Positions 25,368 to 35,656 of a DNA stretch of 52,848 bases are shown here, piece by piece. A model generated the notes under the pieces. That model did not search any database and was not told the origin of the DNA. It was given only the letters and a program-made list of their open reading frames with translations. Where the stretch lies: NCBI GenBank assembly GCA_021739645.1, contig JAIPBL010000042.1, positions 1 through 52,848 on the forward strand, read 5' to 3'. The stretch's first letter is position 1, and every line of letters starts with the position of its first letter. A program made the position numbers and the translations under genes. The DNA comes from Saprospiraceae bacterium (GTDB lineage Bacteria > Bacteroidota > Bacteroidia > Chitinophagales > Saprospiraceae).

Positions 25368-26381
25368 GTGTCTACGATAATCCTCACCGGCGCTGCAGGC
25401 TTCATCGGTTCCTGCCTTTTGCGCAAGCTAAATGACGATGGACTGACCGGCCTCATGCTCGTGGACGACTTCTCCCGCCCCGACAAAAACCGCAACTTAG
25501 AAGGAAAGCGTTTTCGCTCGAAAATAGACCGGAACGACTTTATACCCTGGCTGCAAACCCATGCCGACGAGGTCAGCTTCGTCTTCCACCTTGGTGCCCG
25601 GACGGACACAGCGGAACAGAACACCCTCATTTTCAACAAATTAAACCTCGACTACTCAAAATCCATCTGGCAAATTTGCGCAGCAAACAACATCCCGCTC
25701 GTGTACGCCAGCAGCGCCGCCACCTACGGCGCAGGCGAGCACGGCTATGATGACCACCATGAAATAGTGCCCGAACTACACCCCCTCAATCCCTACGGTG
25801 TCAGCAAAAACGACTTTGACCTTTGGGCACTCCAGCAAACTGGTGAACTCCCCACTGCCCAATTCACCAATTCACCAATTCCCAATTCACCGCCTTTTTG
25901 GGCTGGCTTGAAATTCTTCAATGTATATGGCCCTAATGAGTACCACAAAGGCCGCATGGCCAGCGTCATCTTGCAAACAGTGAAGCAAATCCGGGAAACA
26001 GGCGGCATGAAGCTCTTCCGCTCGCACCGCCCCGACTACCCCGACGGCGGACAGCTCCGTGATTTCATTTATGTAAAAGACGTGGCGGACATCTGTCTGT
26101 TTTTTTACAAAAACCAAAAACACAGCGGGCTTTACAACGTAGGCACAGGCAAAGCACGGCCATTTTGGGACTTGGCCGTCAACACCTTCCTGGCAATGGG
26201 ATTGGAACCGAACATCAGCTTCATGGACACACCAGAGGACATCAGAGCCACTTACCAGTATTTCACAGAAGCCAAAATGGAAAAACTACGAGCCATAGGC
26301 TATGACAAACCCTTCTTCACCCTAGAGGAAGGAATAGATGACTACGTTCGGGAATACCTTCGGGAGGGAAAAATTTGGTAA
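25368..26381 (+). CDS. hldD: ADP-L-glycero-D-manno-heptose 6-epimerase
   Basis: NAD(P)-dependent epimerase of the short-chain dehydrogenase type that makes ADP-L-glycero-D-manno-heptose for the lipopolysaccharide core. The 337-aa protein has the Rossmann motif TGAAGFIGS at its N-terminus, the catalytic YxxxK in NPYGVSKND, and HldD-type motifs DDFSRPDKNRNL, LKFFNVYGPNEYHKGRMAS and DYPDGGQLRDFIYVKDVAD. The start is GTG at 25368, giving MSTIILTG. Between the helix after YxxxK and LKFFNVYGP lies an extra stretch of about 14 residues (LPTAQFTNSPIPNS) encoded by a repeat element; family members pass directly from a short turn into WAGLKFFNVYG. The insert should form a surface loop. Confidence 0.9.
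   Translation: MSTIILTGAAGFIGSCLLRKLNDDGLTGLMLVDDFSRPDKNRNLEGKRFRSKIDRNDFIPWLQTHADEVSFVFHLGARTDTAEQNTLIFNKLNLDYSKSIWQICAANNIPLVYASSAATYGAGEHGYDDHHEIVPELHPLNPYGVSKNDFDLWALQQTGELPTAQFTNSPIPNSPPFWAGLKFFNVYGPNEYHKGRMASVILQTVKQIRETGGMKLFRSHRPDYPDGGQLRDFIYVKDVADICLFFYKNQKHSGLYNVGTGKARPFWDLAVNTFLAMGLEPNISFMDTPEDIRATYQYFTEAKMEKLRAIGYDKPFFTLEEGIDDYVREYLREGKIW
25854..25892. repeat. Octad repeat (caattcac family) inside hldD
   Basis: Tandem units caattcac, caattcac, caattccc, aattcacc. Translated in frame in the epimerase. Confidence 0.75.
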
Positions 26382-26426
26382 AAATGATTGGAAACCTGCC
26401 AAAATAAAGCACTCCAACCAATTAAA

Positions 26427-26457
26427 ATTTGCCAAAATTAAGTTTTGTAATACCTTC
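26427..26457 (+). promoter_or_regulatory. Probable promoter of the membrane pyrophosphatase
   Basis: TTTG at 26427-26430 and TACCTTCG at 26450-26457 with a 19-bp spacer fit the Bacteroidota TTTG / TAnnTTTG promoter with one mismatch. The leader would be about 100 nt. Confidence 0.5.
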
Positions 26458-26565
26458 GCCCCCTGTTTGAAAGGCCTGTTTTTTGAAGCAAAACGCTGGT
26501 TTTTGGCCATGAGGGCGGCCTTGCTTTTTCCGTTCAAATTCTTTTAAACTAAAACCAACAAGATT

Positions 26566-28773
26566 ATGGGTCAAAATTTAATGATGATCATCCCAGTACT
26601 GGGCGTACTGGGTTTGCTTTTCACCTTTTGGAAAACTTCATGGGTAACCAAACAGGACGCTGGCACTGACCAGATGAAAGGCATCGCTAAAGCCATCGAA
26701 GAGGGTGCTATGGCGTTCTTGAAAGCAGAATACAAGGTGCTTATCTTTTTCGTGATAGGCGTAGCCATCCTGCTCGGCTTCAGTGGTAATACTGAAAACT
26801 CTTCACCACTGGTAGGCCTTTCCTTCATCATCGGAGCTTTCTGCTCGGCGTTGGCTGGTTATATCGGCATGAAGGTGGCTACCAAAGCCAACGTTCGCAC
26901 TACCAACGCTGCCCGTACCAGCTTAGGCAAGGCCCTTGAAGTGGCATTTGCTGGTGGCTCCGTCATGGGCATGGGCGTTGTTGGCCTCGGTGTGCTTGGC
27001 CTCGGCGGTCTTTTCCTTGCCTATTCCAACATGGGCTGGGACGTCAATAAAGTTATCACCGTCATCACAGGCTTTTCCTTTGGTGCTTCCTCCATCGCCC
27101 TTTTTGCAAGGGTGGGCGGCGGTATTTACACCAAAGCAGCCGACGTGGGCGCTGACCTCGTGGGGAAGGTGGAAGCTGGCATCCCCGAAGACCACCCGCT
27201 GAACCCCGCTACCATCGCCGACAACGTCGGCGACAACGTGGGCGACGTGGCTGGCATGGGTGCCGACCTTTTCGAGTCCTATGTAGGTTCTATCGTGGGT
27301 ACAATGGTGCTTGGTGCCGCTTTTATCGGCATGAGTGGCTATGAAACCTCTAACGACTTCGGAGGCCTTAACGCAGTGTTGCTACCACTTATACTGGCTG
27401 GCATTGGCATTTTGACTTCCATTTTGGGTACTTTCTTCGTAAATGTAAAAGAAGGTGGCGACCCACAAAAAGCGTTGAATCGGGGTGAATTCATCTCCTC
27501 TGCCATCATGCTACTCGCTACTTTTTTAATCGTAAAATGGATGCTCCCAGACACTTGGAGCTTCGACGGACATGACTACAACTCCATGGGTGTTTTCTGG
27601 GCAGTACTCTTCGGCCTTGGCGGTGGTTTGGGCATTGGCCTTATCACTGAATACTACACTGGCACAGGTACAAAACCAGTTAATAGCATTGTGCAGCAGT
27701 CCAGCACTGGCGCAGCTACCAACATCATTGCTGGCCTCGGCGTGGGCATGATGTCCACTGCCATTCCAATCCTCATTCTTGCGGTGGCCATTATTGGCTC
27801 CTATAGCTTCGCTGGCCTGTACGGTATTGCTATCGCTGCGGTGGGCATGTTGTCCAACACGGGCATTCAGTTGGCAGTGGACGCTTACGGTCCGATTTCG
27901 GACAACGCAGGTGGCATCGCTGAAATGAGCCACCAGCCGAAGGAGGTTCGTGGTCGTACCGACAAATTGGACGCTGTGGGCAATACTACCGCTGCCATCG
28001 GCAAAGGCTTTGCCATCGGTTCTGCCGCTTTGACGGCACTGGCCTTGTTCGCAGCTTTCGTTACTTCTTACAACCTCACCCACCCCGATGCGAGACTGAA
28101 TGGCATAGACCTGACCAATCCATTCGTGATGGCCTCCATGTTCGTAGGTGGCATGTTGCCGTTCCTGTTTTCTGCCCTTTCAATGGGCGCTGTAGGCCGT
28201 GCGGCCATGGACATGATTAAGGAAGTGCGCCGCCAGTTCGCCGACATCCCTGAGTTGAAGGCCGCCCTTGCGGTAATGAAACGCAATGACGGCAAGGACG
28301 AAAAAGACTGGAGCGATGCCGACAAAAAGACTTTTGACGCAGCAGAAGGCAAACCAGAATATGCTAAATGCGTTGATATTTCCACCAAGGCTGCTATCCG
28401 TGAAATGGTGCGCCCGGGCCTTTTGGCCGTGTTGGTGCCTGTTCTCGTGGGATTGGTACCTGGCTGGATTGGCCTCGGCAGCCTCGTAGGTGCTGAGATG
28501 CTCGGCGGCCTATTGGCGGGCGTAACGGTGACCGGTGTGCTCATGGCCATTTTCCAGTCGAACGCTGGTGGCGCTTGGGACAACGCCAAGAAGATGTTCG
28601 AAGAAGGCGTGGATATTGGCGGCAAGATGTACTACAAAGGCTCTGACCCGCACAAAGCGGCTGTCGTAGGTGATACCGTTGGCGACCCTTTCAAGGACAC
28701 TTCCGGCCCGTCGCTCAACATCCTTTTGAAATTGATGTCAGTGGTGGCACTCGTGATTGCACCAATGCTTTAA
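26566..28773 (+). CDS. hppA: Membrane-bound ion-pumping pyrophosphatase
   Basis: Integral membrane enzyme with about 16 helices that couples pyrophosphate hydrolysis to export of H+ or Na+. The 735-aa length is standard. The substrate-binding motifs are complete: [18 protein letters not shown] followed by [20 protein letters not shown], and the C-terminal [17 protein letters not shown]. The cation-selectivity motif reads [10 protein letters not shown], with Ala in the place where K+-independent enzymes have Lys, so the enzyme is predicted to be K+-dependent; whether it pumps Na+, H+ or both cannot be decided by eye. The gene stands alone and ends in a strong terminator. A Trk potassium uptake system is encoded 3.4 kb downstream. 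Confidence 0.96.
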   Translation: MGQNLMMIIPVLGVLGLLFTFWKTSWVTKQDAGTDQMKGIAKAIEEGAMAFLKAEYKVLIFFVIGVAILLGFSGNTENSSPLVGLSFIIGAFCSALAGYIGMKVATKANVRTTNAARTSLGKALEVAFAGGSVMGMGVVGLGVLGLGGLFLAYSNMGWDVNKVITVITGFSFGASSIALFARVGGGIYTKAADVGADLVGKVEAGIPEDHPLNPATIADNVGDNVGDVAGMGADLFESYVGSIVGTMVLGAAFIGMSGYETSNDFGGLNAVLLPLILAGIGILTSILGTFFVNVKEGGDPQKALNRGEFISSAIMLLATFLIVKWMLPDTWSFDGHDYNSMGVFWAVLFGLGGGLGIGLITEYYTGTGTKPVNSIVQQSSTGAATNIIAGLGVGMMSTAIPILILAVAIIGSYSFAGLYGIAIAAVGMLSNTGIQLAVDAYGPISDNAGGIAEMSHQPKEVRGRTDKLDAVGNTTAAIGKGFAIGSAALTALALFAAFVTSYNLTHPDARLNGIDLTNPFVMASMFVGGMLPFLFSALSMGAVGRAAMDMIKEVRRQFADIPELKAALAVMKRNDGKDEKDWSDADKKTFDAAEGKPEYAKCVDISTKAAIREMVRPGLLAVLVPVLVGLVPGWIGLGSLVGAEMLGGLLAGVTVTGVLMAIFQSNAGGAWDNAKKMFEEGVDIGGKMYYKGSDPHKAAVVGDTVGDPFKDTSGPSLNILLKLMSVVALVIAPML

Positions 28774-28827
28774 TCTGAGAGATACTACACAAAACAAAAA
28801 CAGACACTAAGCATACGCTTAAATTTT

Positions 28828-28863
28828 AAAGCCCCGGTAGCGCACTGCTGCCGGGGCTTTTTT
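28828..28863 (+). terminator. Rho-independent terminator of hppA
   Basis: A 14-bp stem (28828-28841 with 28847-28860, one G-T pair), 5-nt loop and T-run to 28863. Confidence 0.9.
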
Positions 28864-28942
28864 GATGGCAATTTGCCATTGAGGTTATTGGATGATGACT
28901 CATTCCAAAATCAATGCTTGACAGTACAATTACTTTCCCACT

Positions 28943-28977
28943 GAACTGCCAACTGCTAACTGTCGAACTGCCAACTT
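28943..28977. repeat. Heptad repeat (cagttgg family, reverse orientation)
   Basis: The reverse complement reads agttggc / agttcga / cagttag / cagttgg / cagttc. It ends 3 bp before the stop codon of trhO. Nearly the same element is translated in three other genes of this window. Confidence 0.8.
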
Positions 28978-28979
28978 TT

Positions 28980-30023
28980 TCACTCCATCACCAAATCCTC
29001 CCCCACCCGAAACGCCTTGTATCTTCCCTTGCTGAACTTCGACCCGTTGAACGTCTCTGTTTTGCGGAGCAAAACCCGCTCCTCCTCCGGTAATTGGTTA
29101 AAATCGGCGCATTTACTAGAACAACAGTCGTGGTACTTTTCCGCACAAGTTGGACACTGGATGAACAGCAAGTGGCAGGCATCGTTGGCGCAGTTTACGT
29201 GGGTATCGCAGGGACTGCCGCACTGGTGGCAGACGGCCACCACATCGTCACTGATGCGCTCGCCGAGGCGTTCATCGAAGACGAAGTTTTTACCAATAAA
29301 TTTGTTCGGTAGGCCAAACTGTTCACACTGTCGGGCATACTCAATGATGCCGCCGTCCACCATGAAAACATTCTTGAAACCCCGGTGCAGGTAGTAGGCA
29401 CTGGCCTTTTCGCAGCGGATGCCGCCTGTGCAATACATCACGATGTTGCGGTCTTTCTTGTCTTCGAGAATTTTTTCTACCAACGGGAGTTCCTCCCGAA
29501 ACGTGGCAATATCTGGACAGATGGCCCCCTGGAAATGGCCGACCTCGCTCTCGTAGTGGTTGCGCATGTCCACGATGAGCGTGTCGGGGTCATCCGTAAT
29601 TTCATTGAATTCGACGGCGCTGAGGTGGTGTCCCCGCTTGGTCACATCGAAACTGGCATCGTCCAGCCCATCGGCCACGATTTTTTCCCTAACCTTGATG
29701 GTGAGTTTGAAAAATGACTTTCCGTCATCCTCCACAGCGATGTTGAGTCGGATGCCGTTGAGAAACGGAACGGAAAAGAGCCGCTCTTTGAATGCTTCGA
29801 AGTTTGCCGTAGGCACGGAAATCTGCCCATTGACGCCCTCTTTGGCCACGTAAATTCGCCCAAAAGTGCCCACCTTGTCGAGCAACACGTACAGCTCGTT
29901 GCGGAATCGGGCAGGGTCTTCGATTTGGGCATACTGGTAAAACGACAGCGTGGTGCGCGCTTCGTCGCTCTCCATCAGGCGATGCTTTAGCTCATCCCTG
30001 TTGATTTTGTTGTACAAATTCAT
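28980..30023 (-). CDS. trhO: tRNA uridine(34) hydroxylase (rhodanese-related, YceA)
   Basis: Oxygen-dependent enzyme that makes 5-hydroxyuridine at the wobble position of certain tRNAs. The 347-aa protein has an N-terminal acylphosphatase-like domain ([20 protein letters not shown]), a rhodanese domain with the active Cys C198 in [13 protein letters not shown], and a C-terminal zinc-ribbon-like segment rich in Cys ([27 protein letters not shown]). The ATG at 30023 is unambiguous. The neighbours are unrelated. Confidence 0.92.
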   Translation of the reverse strand: MNLYNKINRDELKHRLMESDEARTTLSFYQYAQIEDPARFRNELYVLLDKVGTFGRIYVAKEGVNGQISVPTANFEAFKERLFSVPFLNGIRLNIAVEDDGKSFFKLTIKVREKIVADGLDDASFDVTKRGHHLSAVEFNEITDDPDTLIVDMRNHYESEVGHFQGAICPDIATFREELPLVEKILEDKKDRNIVMYCTGGIRCEKASAYYLHRGFKNVFMVDGGIIEYARQCEQFGLPNKFIGKNFVFDERLGERISDDVVAVCHQCGSPCDTHVNCANDACHLLFIQCPTCAEKYHDCCSSKCADFNQLPEEERVLLRKTETFNGSKFSKGRYKAFRVGEDLVME

Positions 30024-30226
30024 GTCAAAAATATTGGTTAACGGTTCGGCAAGTTGCAGTCTTGCTGTTAACTCAAGCCAGACGGCTCACCGCCCGGCTT
30101 TAGGGCTGCAAATTTGGGGGAATAATTCCGAAGGCAAGGGGTTCATGCGGTGATTTTTGTCAAAATAAAAGGCCAAATCCACGACCTTTGGGCCTGACCA
30201 CCAAATTCAACCCACTATTTTGCCGT

Positions 30227-31363
30227 ATGTTTTCAAGAAAAAACCTCGCCCTGGTTGCCTTTTCCACCGTCTTTAGCCTGCTGTTGGCGGAGTTGGTGCT
30301 TCGAGCTGTTTCCCCGAAGGCGGCCAACTTCAACCATCACCAACTTTACTGTGAGTACGATTCACTGCTCGGCTGGCGCAAAATCCCAAATGCCAAGGGG
30401 CATCACAAAACTTCGGAATACGAAGTGCTGGAAAACATCAACTCGCAGGGCATCCGTGGGCCGGAATACCCCCTGCGAAAGGACAGCGGCGAGCAGCGGA
30501 TTATCGTACTGGGCGACTCATTTTCGGAGGGATACACGGTGGAGTTTGAGGAACTGTTTTCGGAAGTTTTGAAGAAGAAATTGAATGCGGAACAGCCAGA
30601 GCACCGCACCGAAGTCATCAATTTCGGTACAGGCGGCTACTCCACCGACCAGGAACTGCTCTGCTTCGAGCGGGACGCCGTCCATTACTCGCCCGATGAA
30701 ACGGTGCTGATGTTCTGCGTGAACGACCCGTGGTTCAACAACCAAAGCCGCTACTACAACCGGGGCTTCAAGCCGTTGTTCATTCCAGAAGGCGATAGCC
30801 TGCGATTGACCAACGTGCCAGTTCCGACGATGGCTTCGAGGTCGTTTTTTTCAAAAACAAAAGATTGGCTGCTGGAAAACTCGGAACTGGGGCGCCGCCT
30901 CAAAAACATTAGAGACAACATCCGTTACGCCGCTGACGAGCAGTCGGTGCCAGATGAGTGGCGGATTTACCAAAAAGAGAAAACACCTGAAATGGAGGCT
31001 GCTTGGCAGGTGACGGCGGCGCTTCTCGACCGCCTTCGGCAAAAAACAGCGGTAGCTGGCAGCGCCCTCACCGTGTTTTATATCCCCGAAAAAACGGAGG
31101 TTTACGTCGCTGACTGGCAGGATTTTTTGAAAACTTACTCGCTGGAGCCTGGGCAATTTGACCCAGCGGTGCCTCGCCAACGATTGCAAGCCATTTGCGA
31201 CAGCCTGCAAATCACACTCATTGACCCGACTTCGGTTTTTGTGGAAAAAGCAGCGACGAACCCTGCCGTCCCGCGCTATTTTAAACATGACTGGCACTGG
31301 AACGCACATGGCCATCACCTGGCGGGTGAGATACTGACGATTTTTTTTGAAGGCAAAAACTGA
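30227..31363 (+). CDS. SGNH/GDSL-type hydrolase, membrane-anchored
   Basis: A 378-aa protein from ATG 30227 with an N-terminal TM helix (about 6-25). The SGNH motifs are block I IIVLGDSFSEGYTVEFEE with the nucleophile Ser, and the C-terminal DWHWNAHGHHLAGE carrying the DxxH dyad. Proteins of this shape are often O-acetylesterases or acyltransferase partners acting on envelope polysaccharides; here the substrate is not evident. An upstream start at 30188 would place polar residues before the helix and is less likely. Confidence 0.83.
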   Translation: MFSRKNLALVAFSTVFSLLLAELVLRAVSPKAANFNHHQLYCEYDSLLGWRKIPNAKGHHKTSEYEVLENINSQGIRGPEYPLRKDSGEQRIIVLGDSFSEGYTVEFEELFSEVLKKKLNAEQPEHRTEVINFGTGGYSTDQELLCFERDAVHYSPDETVLMFCVNDPWFNNQSRYYNRGFKPLFIPEGDSLRLTNVPVPTMASRSFFSKTKDWLLENSELGRRLKNIRDNIRYAADEQSVPDEWRIYQKEKTPEMEAAWQVTAALLDRLRQKTAVAGSALTVFYIPEKTEVYVADWQDFLKTYSLEPGQFDPAVPRQRLQAICDSLQITLIDPTSVFVEKAATNPAVPRYFKHDWHWNAHGHHLAGEILTIFFEGKN

Positions 31364-31415
31364 GCGCAACGATTCAAAAACAACTTAATTCTCCATTTTC
31401 AATCTTCCACTCAAC

Positions 31416-32099
31416 TCACCCATTAAGGAACCTATCCAAGTCTTCTTTTTTAGAGAAAACAACGAGCAAGTCGCCCTCCTGTAGCATGGTGTCGGGAGCA
31501 ACAACACCGATGGCATCCTTCACCTCTCGGGTCACGCCAAGGATGTTTTTCCGTTTCTTCTTGCGGATGATGGTGATGATATTCATCTGATAGCGCTGGC
31601 GGAACTCAGTCTCGGCCACGGTCTTGCCCACCAAGTCTTCCGGCAGGTTGATCTCGTAGATGGAGTATTTTTCGGAAATCTCGAAGGAGTCGATGATTTG
31701 GTGCAATTCGAGGCGCTTCGCAAGTCGGTAGGCAGCTTCCTCCTCTGGGTGTACGATTTCATCCACGCCCATGGCCTCCAGCACGCTGTGGTGCAGCACG
31801 GTGATAGCCCGGCTGATGAGGCGCTTGGGGTTTTGCTGTTTCATGAGGGCAGTGGTGAGAATGGAAGCACCCTCGTCTTCGCCGATGGCCACGATGACCA
31901 CATCGGACTCCTCAACAGGTAGGTTTTTAATGGCTGCAGGGTTGGTGGAGTCGAGGGCTATCGTGAAAGTCAGGCGATCCTTAACGGCCTCTATTTTCTC
32001 CTGGCGCTTGTCCACGCCAATGACTTCGTGCCCCATTTCGGTGAGCTTGATAGCAAGTGAAGCGCCGAAATTTCCTAGTCCGATGATGATGAATTTCAT
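31416..32099 (-). CDS. trkA: Potassium uptake regulatory subunit TrkA (KtrA type)
   Basis: Cytoplasmic gating subunit of a Trk/Ktr potassium channel. The 227-aa single-unit protein has an RCK_N Rossmann domain (IIGLGNFGASLAIKL, then D at the end of strand 2 in IGVDKRQEK), and a C-terminal RCK_C domain (about 140-227: YEINLPEDLVGKTVAE, DTMLQEGDLLVVFSK). Its size is of the KtrA type, half that of E. coli TrkA. It follows trkH on the same strand after 92 bp that consist of a repeat hairpin, so cotranscription is likely. Confidence 0.93.
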   Translation of the reverse strand: MKFIIIGLGNFGASLAIKLTEMGHEVIGVDKRQEKIEAVKDRLTFTIALDSTNPAAIKNLPVEESDVVIVAIGEDEGASILTTALMKQQNPKRLISRAITVLHHSVLEAMGVDEIVHPEEEAAYRLAKRLELHQIIDSFEISEKYSIYEINLPEDLVGKTVAETEFRQRYQMNIITIIRKKKRKNILGVTREVKDAIGVVAPDTMLQEGDLLVVFSKKEDLDRFLNG

Positions 32100-32102
32100 G
32101 GA

Positions 32103-32190
32103 GGTGATTGTTATATTGCTGTATTGTTTGATTGTTGGTGGAAGTCATACGAGTAACAATTTAACAATCCCAACAATCAAACAATCACCG
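32103..32190. repeat. Octad hairpin element (gattgttt family) between trkH and trkA
   Basis: Units gattgtta / tattgctg / tattgttt / gattgttg; the right part carries the complement (ccaacaatcaaaca at about 32170-32183 pairs with the left arm). The element fills the whole gap between the two genes. Confidence 0.8.
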
Positions 32191-32191
32191 A

Positions 32192-33979
32192 TTACGTGAT
32201 AATTACATTTTCGACCGGATAATGATAATGCTTTGTGCCCACCGCTTTTTTCAAAAAACCCAAAAGCAGCGTATAGGCTCCAACTCGCCCAACGAACATG
32301 GTTATTGCAACGACAACCTTGCTGGCGGTCGTGAGCGAGGAGGTGATGCCAAGCGACAGGCCGACCGTGCCATAGGCAGAAAAGCACTCGAATACAATTT
32401 TTTCAAAGCTGATTTCTGGGTTAAAATAACCAACTGCCAAAATCGAAAGCCCCAAACCAATCAATGACAAAGCAATGACGATAAAGGCACGCAGCAATGA
32501 TTCGTTGGCAATTTCCCGCTTCGCAAATTCGACATGACTCCGCCCTCTGGCAATATTGAAAATGCCGAGCGTGGCCACGGCAATGGTGGTCGTTTTAATG
32601 CCACCGCCAGTAGAACCAGGAGATGCGCCAATCCACATCAACAGCAAAGTGACCATAATGCCCTCCCTTGTCATTGTGGCCATATCAATATTGTTGAAAC
32701 CCGCTGTACGGGGCGTCACGCTGAGAAAAAAGGAGGCGAGCCATTTGCCCACACCGCCATGCTCCCTCAGCGAGGTGTTGTACTCGGTGATATAAAAGAG
32801 CACGGTTCCTGCCAGCAGCAAGATGACCGTTGTGCGGAGCACAATACGGCTGTTGAAGTTGAGCACCCAAGGCACGTGGTCGTAAGCATCGCCCAAAACC
32901 AACTGCCTGAATCGGGCCCTCAGCCTTTGGCGCCCATAATCCACGATGTTGAAAGAGATATAAAAACCCAAGCCGCCGAAAATGATGAGCAAGGCAATGA
33001 CCGATTGAAAAAAATGGTTGTCGCGCAGCATGATGCTGTGGAGGCCCTCGGACTGTAGCTGAAACCCCGCATTGTTGAAGGCTGACACGGCATGAAAAAA
33101 TGCAAAATAAATGCGCTCACTCACATCGCCGCCAAAGTCGGCGGTGTTGAGTCCCATGTACAAAATGACCGCCCCGACCACTTCTACGCCGATGGTGAAG
33201 GTGACTATTTTGATAATGGTGGAAAAAACGTTTTTCAACTTGTCTTCCCCCATGACATCCTTGTAAAAAAGCTGATTTTTGAACGAGGATTCTCCTTTGA
33301 AAAACAAGCCGAAGAAGCTAGTGAACGTCATCACGCCAAGGCCGCCCAATGAAATCAGCGCCAACAACACATTTTGGCCAAAACGGGTAAAATAAGTACC
33401 CGTGTCCACGACACCGAGCCCCGTCACGCAGACAGCGCTGGTGCTGGTGAAAATAGCGTCAATGAACTTAAAGTCGCCAGATAAAGTGGAAATGGGCAGC
33501 ATGAGCGCAAATGCCCCGATGATGATCAGCACCAAAAAACTGAAAATAAAAATAAGGGCAGGATTTATTTTCAGGCTCTCGAACTGTAGGCTACGGGTGG
33601 AGATTTCAACCGCGAAAATGATGAAGATGGACAGCTGGAGAAACTCCGAGGTAGCAAGTGTTTCAAGGAAATCAATATCTAATTGCGCCAGCAACAAAAC
33701 AATCAAAAAAGTCAACTCCGTGAAGGTGACCCATTTTTCCCTTTTTTGCTTCAAAAGGAAATAGTTCAAGTAGGCACGAAAGCCGAAAAGCAGGAAGAAA
33801 ATAACGAGTGTGAACCGATATGCTTGGTCAAAGTCCAAAAACCAATCGCTGTGCATTTCGCCTACGTCCACAAACACGGCAAAAAAGCCTGCTACCGCAA
33901 AAGCGAACACCAAATTGTCAATGATGCGCTGGAACTTGAGAACAGACTGTTTTCCGTTGAAAAAATTGCGAAGGTTCAC
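32192..33979 (-). CDS. trkH: Potassium uptake protein TrkH/KtrB
   Basis: Channel-forming membrane subunit of the potassium uptake system. The 595-aa protein carries an N-terminal extension of about 130 residues with four extra helices before the TrkH core. The four pore-loop signatures are visible in order: STSAVCVTGLG, VSAFNNAGF, TPRTAGFNN and FSAYGTVGLS, each with the filter Gly. The C-terminus ends in the conserved KYPVENV-like HYPVENVIIT. The first start is GTG at 33979. It is transcribed ahead of trkA. Confidence 0.93.
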   Translation of the reverse strand: MNLRNFFNGKQSVLKFQRIIDNLVFAFAVAGFFAVFVDVGEMHSDWFLDFDQAYRFTLVIFFLLFGFRAYLNYFLLKQKREKWVTFTELTFLIVLLLAQLDIDFLETLATSEFLQLSIFIIFAVEISTRSLQFESLKINPALIFIFSFLVLIIIGAFALMLPISTLSGDFKFIDAIFTSTSAVCVTGLGVVDTGTYFTRFGQNVLLALISLGGLGVMTFTSFFGLFFKGESSFKNQLFYKDVMGEDKLKNVFSTIIKIVTFTIGVEVVGAVILYMGLNTADFGGDVSERIYFAFFHAVSAFNNAGFQLQSEGLHSIMLRDNHFFQSVIALLIIFGGLGFYISFNIVDYGRQRLRARFRQLVLGDAYDHVPWVLNFNSRIVLRTTVILLLAGTVLFYITEYNTSLREHGGVGKWLASFFLSVTPRTAGFNNIDMATMTREGIMVTLLLMWIGASPGSTGGGIKTTTIAVATLGIFNIARGRSHVEFAKREIANESLLRAFIVIALSLIGLGLSILAVGYFNPEISFEKIVFECFSAYGTVGLSLGITSSLTTASKVVVAITMFVGRVGAYTLLLGFLKKAVGTKHYHYPVENVIIT

Positions 33980-34114
33980 TTTTTGGAAATGCCGCTTGAT
34001 AAATCATCCTTGCAGAGGTTGGCCGGAGCAGGGGTGAAAAATATGCCTGAGGGTAGTTACAAATGTTCAATTTGCCCGCAAATGTAGAATCATTGCATCA
34101 AGTTATGGGGAAAT

Positions 34115-35155
34115 TTATTGCTTCTTCAAATCCATTCCTGAACTGCCCTTTTCCAAATCAAACGGGATACCACACCCGTTTAGCTCCTTCCCGTTCAGGG
34201 TGAGTTTTACTTGAAACCGGTACTTGTTGTCTGACATGCCATCGCCGCAGGGCTTGTTCTCCACTACGATGCGGATATTGTCGCCCGTGTCCTGGTTCAC
34301 GCCCGTGTAAATCTCCAGGCTGTCTTCTTGTACGGGTGGCTGGTAGGCGAAGAACTTGGTTCGGTCATCGTCCATGCCCCGGTACTCGATGACGCCCTCT
34401 TCCTCCGACACCTGCGCCTGCCAGAACGGCTCGGTGCCCAGTGCCCAAAACTTGTAGGGGATGCAGGTGTTGCGGTAGTTTTTCACTTCCAAATCGAGGA
34501 TTTCCGTCACCACGAAAAAACCAGCCATGTTGCTTGGGAGCACATGGTTGCCGAAGTAGGGCGTTTTATAGCCCTTCACCTCCGCAAAAATCGGCTGGTT
34601 TGGATAGGGGAACTTGAGCAGTCGGCGATAGTTTTTTTCGAGGTTGCCGCCCGTTTCGTCCACCACGAAATAGTGGTTACTTGGCTCGGCGCAGTCACGG
34701 TAGCTGCTGTTTTGCGCCGCAAAAACATACAAACCGCTGTGCTCCGCAATGTTTACGACAGGCATCAGCGCCTTCAGCGTTTCTGGCGAATTATTTTTCA
34801 GCGAGGTGCTGCCAGCCGTTTCCAACCCAGCCCACAGGCGCTGCTTCGTCTCCTGCGGTAGCTTGTTTATTTTTATGGAAAAAAGTTCGTCACCCAGCTT
34901 TTCGAGCAGGGATTGCATCACGTGACTGTGTTCGATGGAGGCTGCACTGTCCTGTCCCGCATCAAAAATCAGAAGTTCATTCAGCGCTGCATCATCACCT
35001 TTCATTGACTTATCGAGGTAGCCCGTGTAGTCAAAGCCCTGCCCTTTTGCGGCGGCTCGCAGCCCTGAATCCACCCGAATGCCATTAACCTCCACTGGGC
35101 CGCCGGAGGTACAGGCGGTTAGTATGGAAATTGCGAAGCAGTAAAAAAGGCGCAT
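34115..35155 (-). CDS. Lipoprotein of the COG3650 type
   Basis: A 346-aa probable lipoprotein: a short signal with lipobox ending ILTAC. The C-terminal 120 residues carry the pattern FWALGTEPFWQAQVSEEEGV, a later CGDGMSDNKYRFQVKLTLNG and GCG motif that I know from the COG3650 envelope proteins. The N-terminal 200 residues are not recognised. Such proteins are found near stress and heavy-metal genes in some bacteria but their function is unknown. It stands alone. Confidence 0.75.
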   Translation of the reverse strand: MRLFYCFAISILTACTSGGPVEVNGIRVDSGLRAAAKGQGFDYTGYLDKSMKGDDAALNELLIFDAGQDSAASIEHSHVMQSLLEKLGDELFSIKINKLPQETKQRLWAGLETAGSTSLKNNSPETLKALMPVVNIAEHSGLYVFAAQNSSYRDCAEPSNHYFVVDETGGNLEKNYRRLLKFPYPNQPIFAEVKGYKTPYFGNHVLPSNMAGFFVVTEILDLEVKNYRNTCIPYKFWALGTEPFWQAQVSEEEGVIEYRGMDDDRTKFFAYQPPVQEDSLEIYTGVNQDTGDNIRIVVENKPCGDGMSDNKYRFQVKLTLNGKELNGCGIPFDLEKGSSGMDLKKQ

Positions 35156-35230
35156 CGGTTGTAAGTTTTTGAAATGGAAAAAATGGTATGCGAAGCTAAG
35201 ATGATGTTGCCATTTGTTGGTCTAATCCGA

Positions 35231-35656
35231 TTATATTTTTGGGTGAGCATCGTAGGAAAGCAAGGCTTTGCGCAAATTTACCAACCCAGGTCTGTTCATT
35301 CTCAACCGCTCAATGGTAGCCCGTCCTGTTGGCGTCAAGCCCACCAAAAACGCAAAATCTTCGCTCCATGCAAAATGCGAATCCCATTTGTCGGCTCTTG
35401 GGTTGAAAAGCGGAGAAGTAGCTCCCGTCACTGGGTCTGGCCAAGATGTATGGATGTACTTGGCACCATTGCAGCCTCCACATGCTAGCGCAAGGTTGTC
35501 ATCGTCACTTGTCCCACCTTTTAAAAGGGAAATTATATGCTCAATATCAAATGAATCAGGTGAAAAGTCTTCGGGCGTATGGCAATATTCGCAAAGGAAT
35601 TCCGCCCGCTGGGCTACAAACAACCGCATGGAGGCTGAAAATTTACGCCGAGGCAT
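35231..35656 (-). CDS. HNH endonuclease, small stand-alone type
   Basis: A 141-aa protein with a complete HNH core: zinc Cys pairs C22/C25 (CEYC) and C59/C62 (CGGC), first metal-binding His H40 in SFDIEHIISLLKGGTS, N54 in DDDNLALAC and N63. The C-terminal third (SPLFNPRADKWDSHFAW, VGLTPTGRATIERLRMNRP) is a conserved extension seen in a widespread family of small HNH proteins, especially in cyanobacteria. It overlaps the upstream small gene by 14 bp on the same strand, so the two form a translationally coupled pair. No restriction, phage or defence gene is near. Confidence 0.85.
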   Translation of the reverse strand: MPRRKFSASMRLFVAQRAEFLCEYCHTPEDFSPDSFDIEHIISLLKGGTSDDDNLALACGGCNGAKYIHTSWPDPVTGATSPLFNPRADKWDSHFAWSEDFAFLVGLTPTGRATIERLRMNRPGLVNLRKALLSYDAHPKI

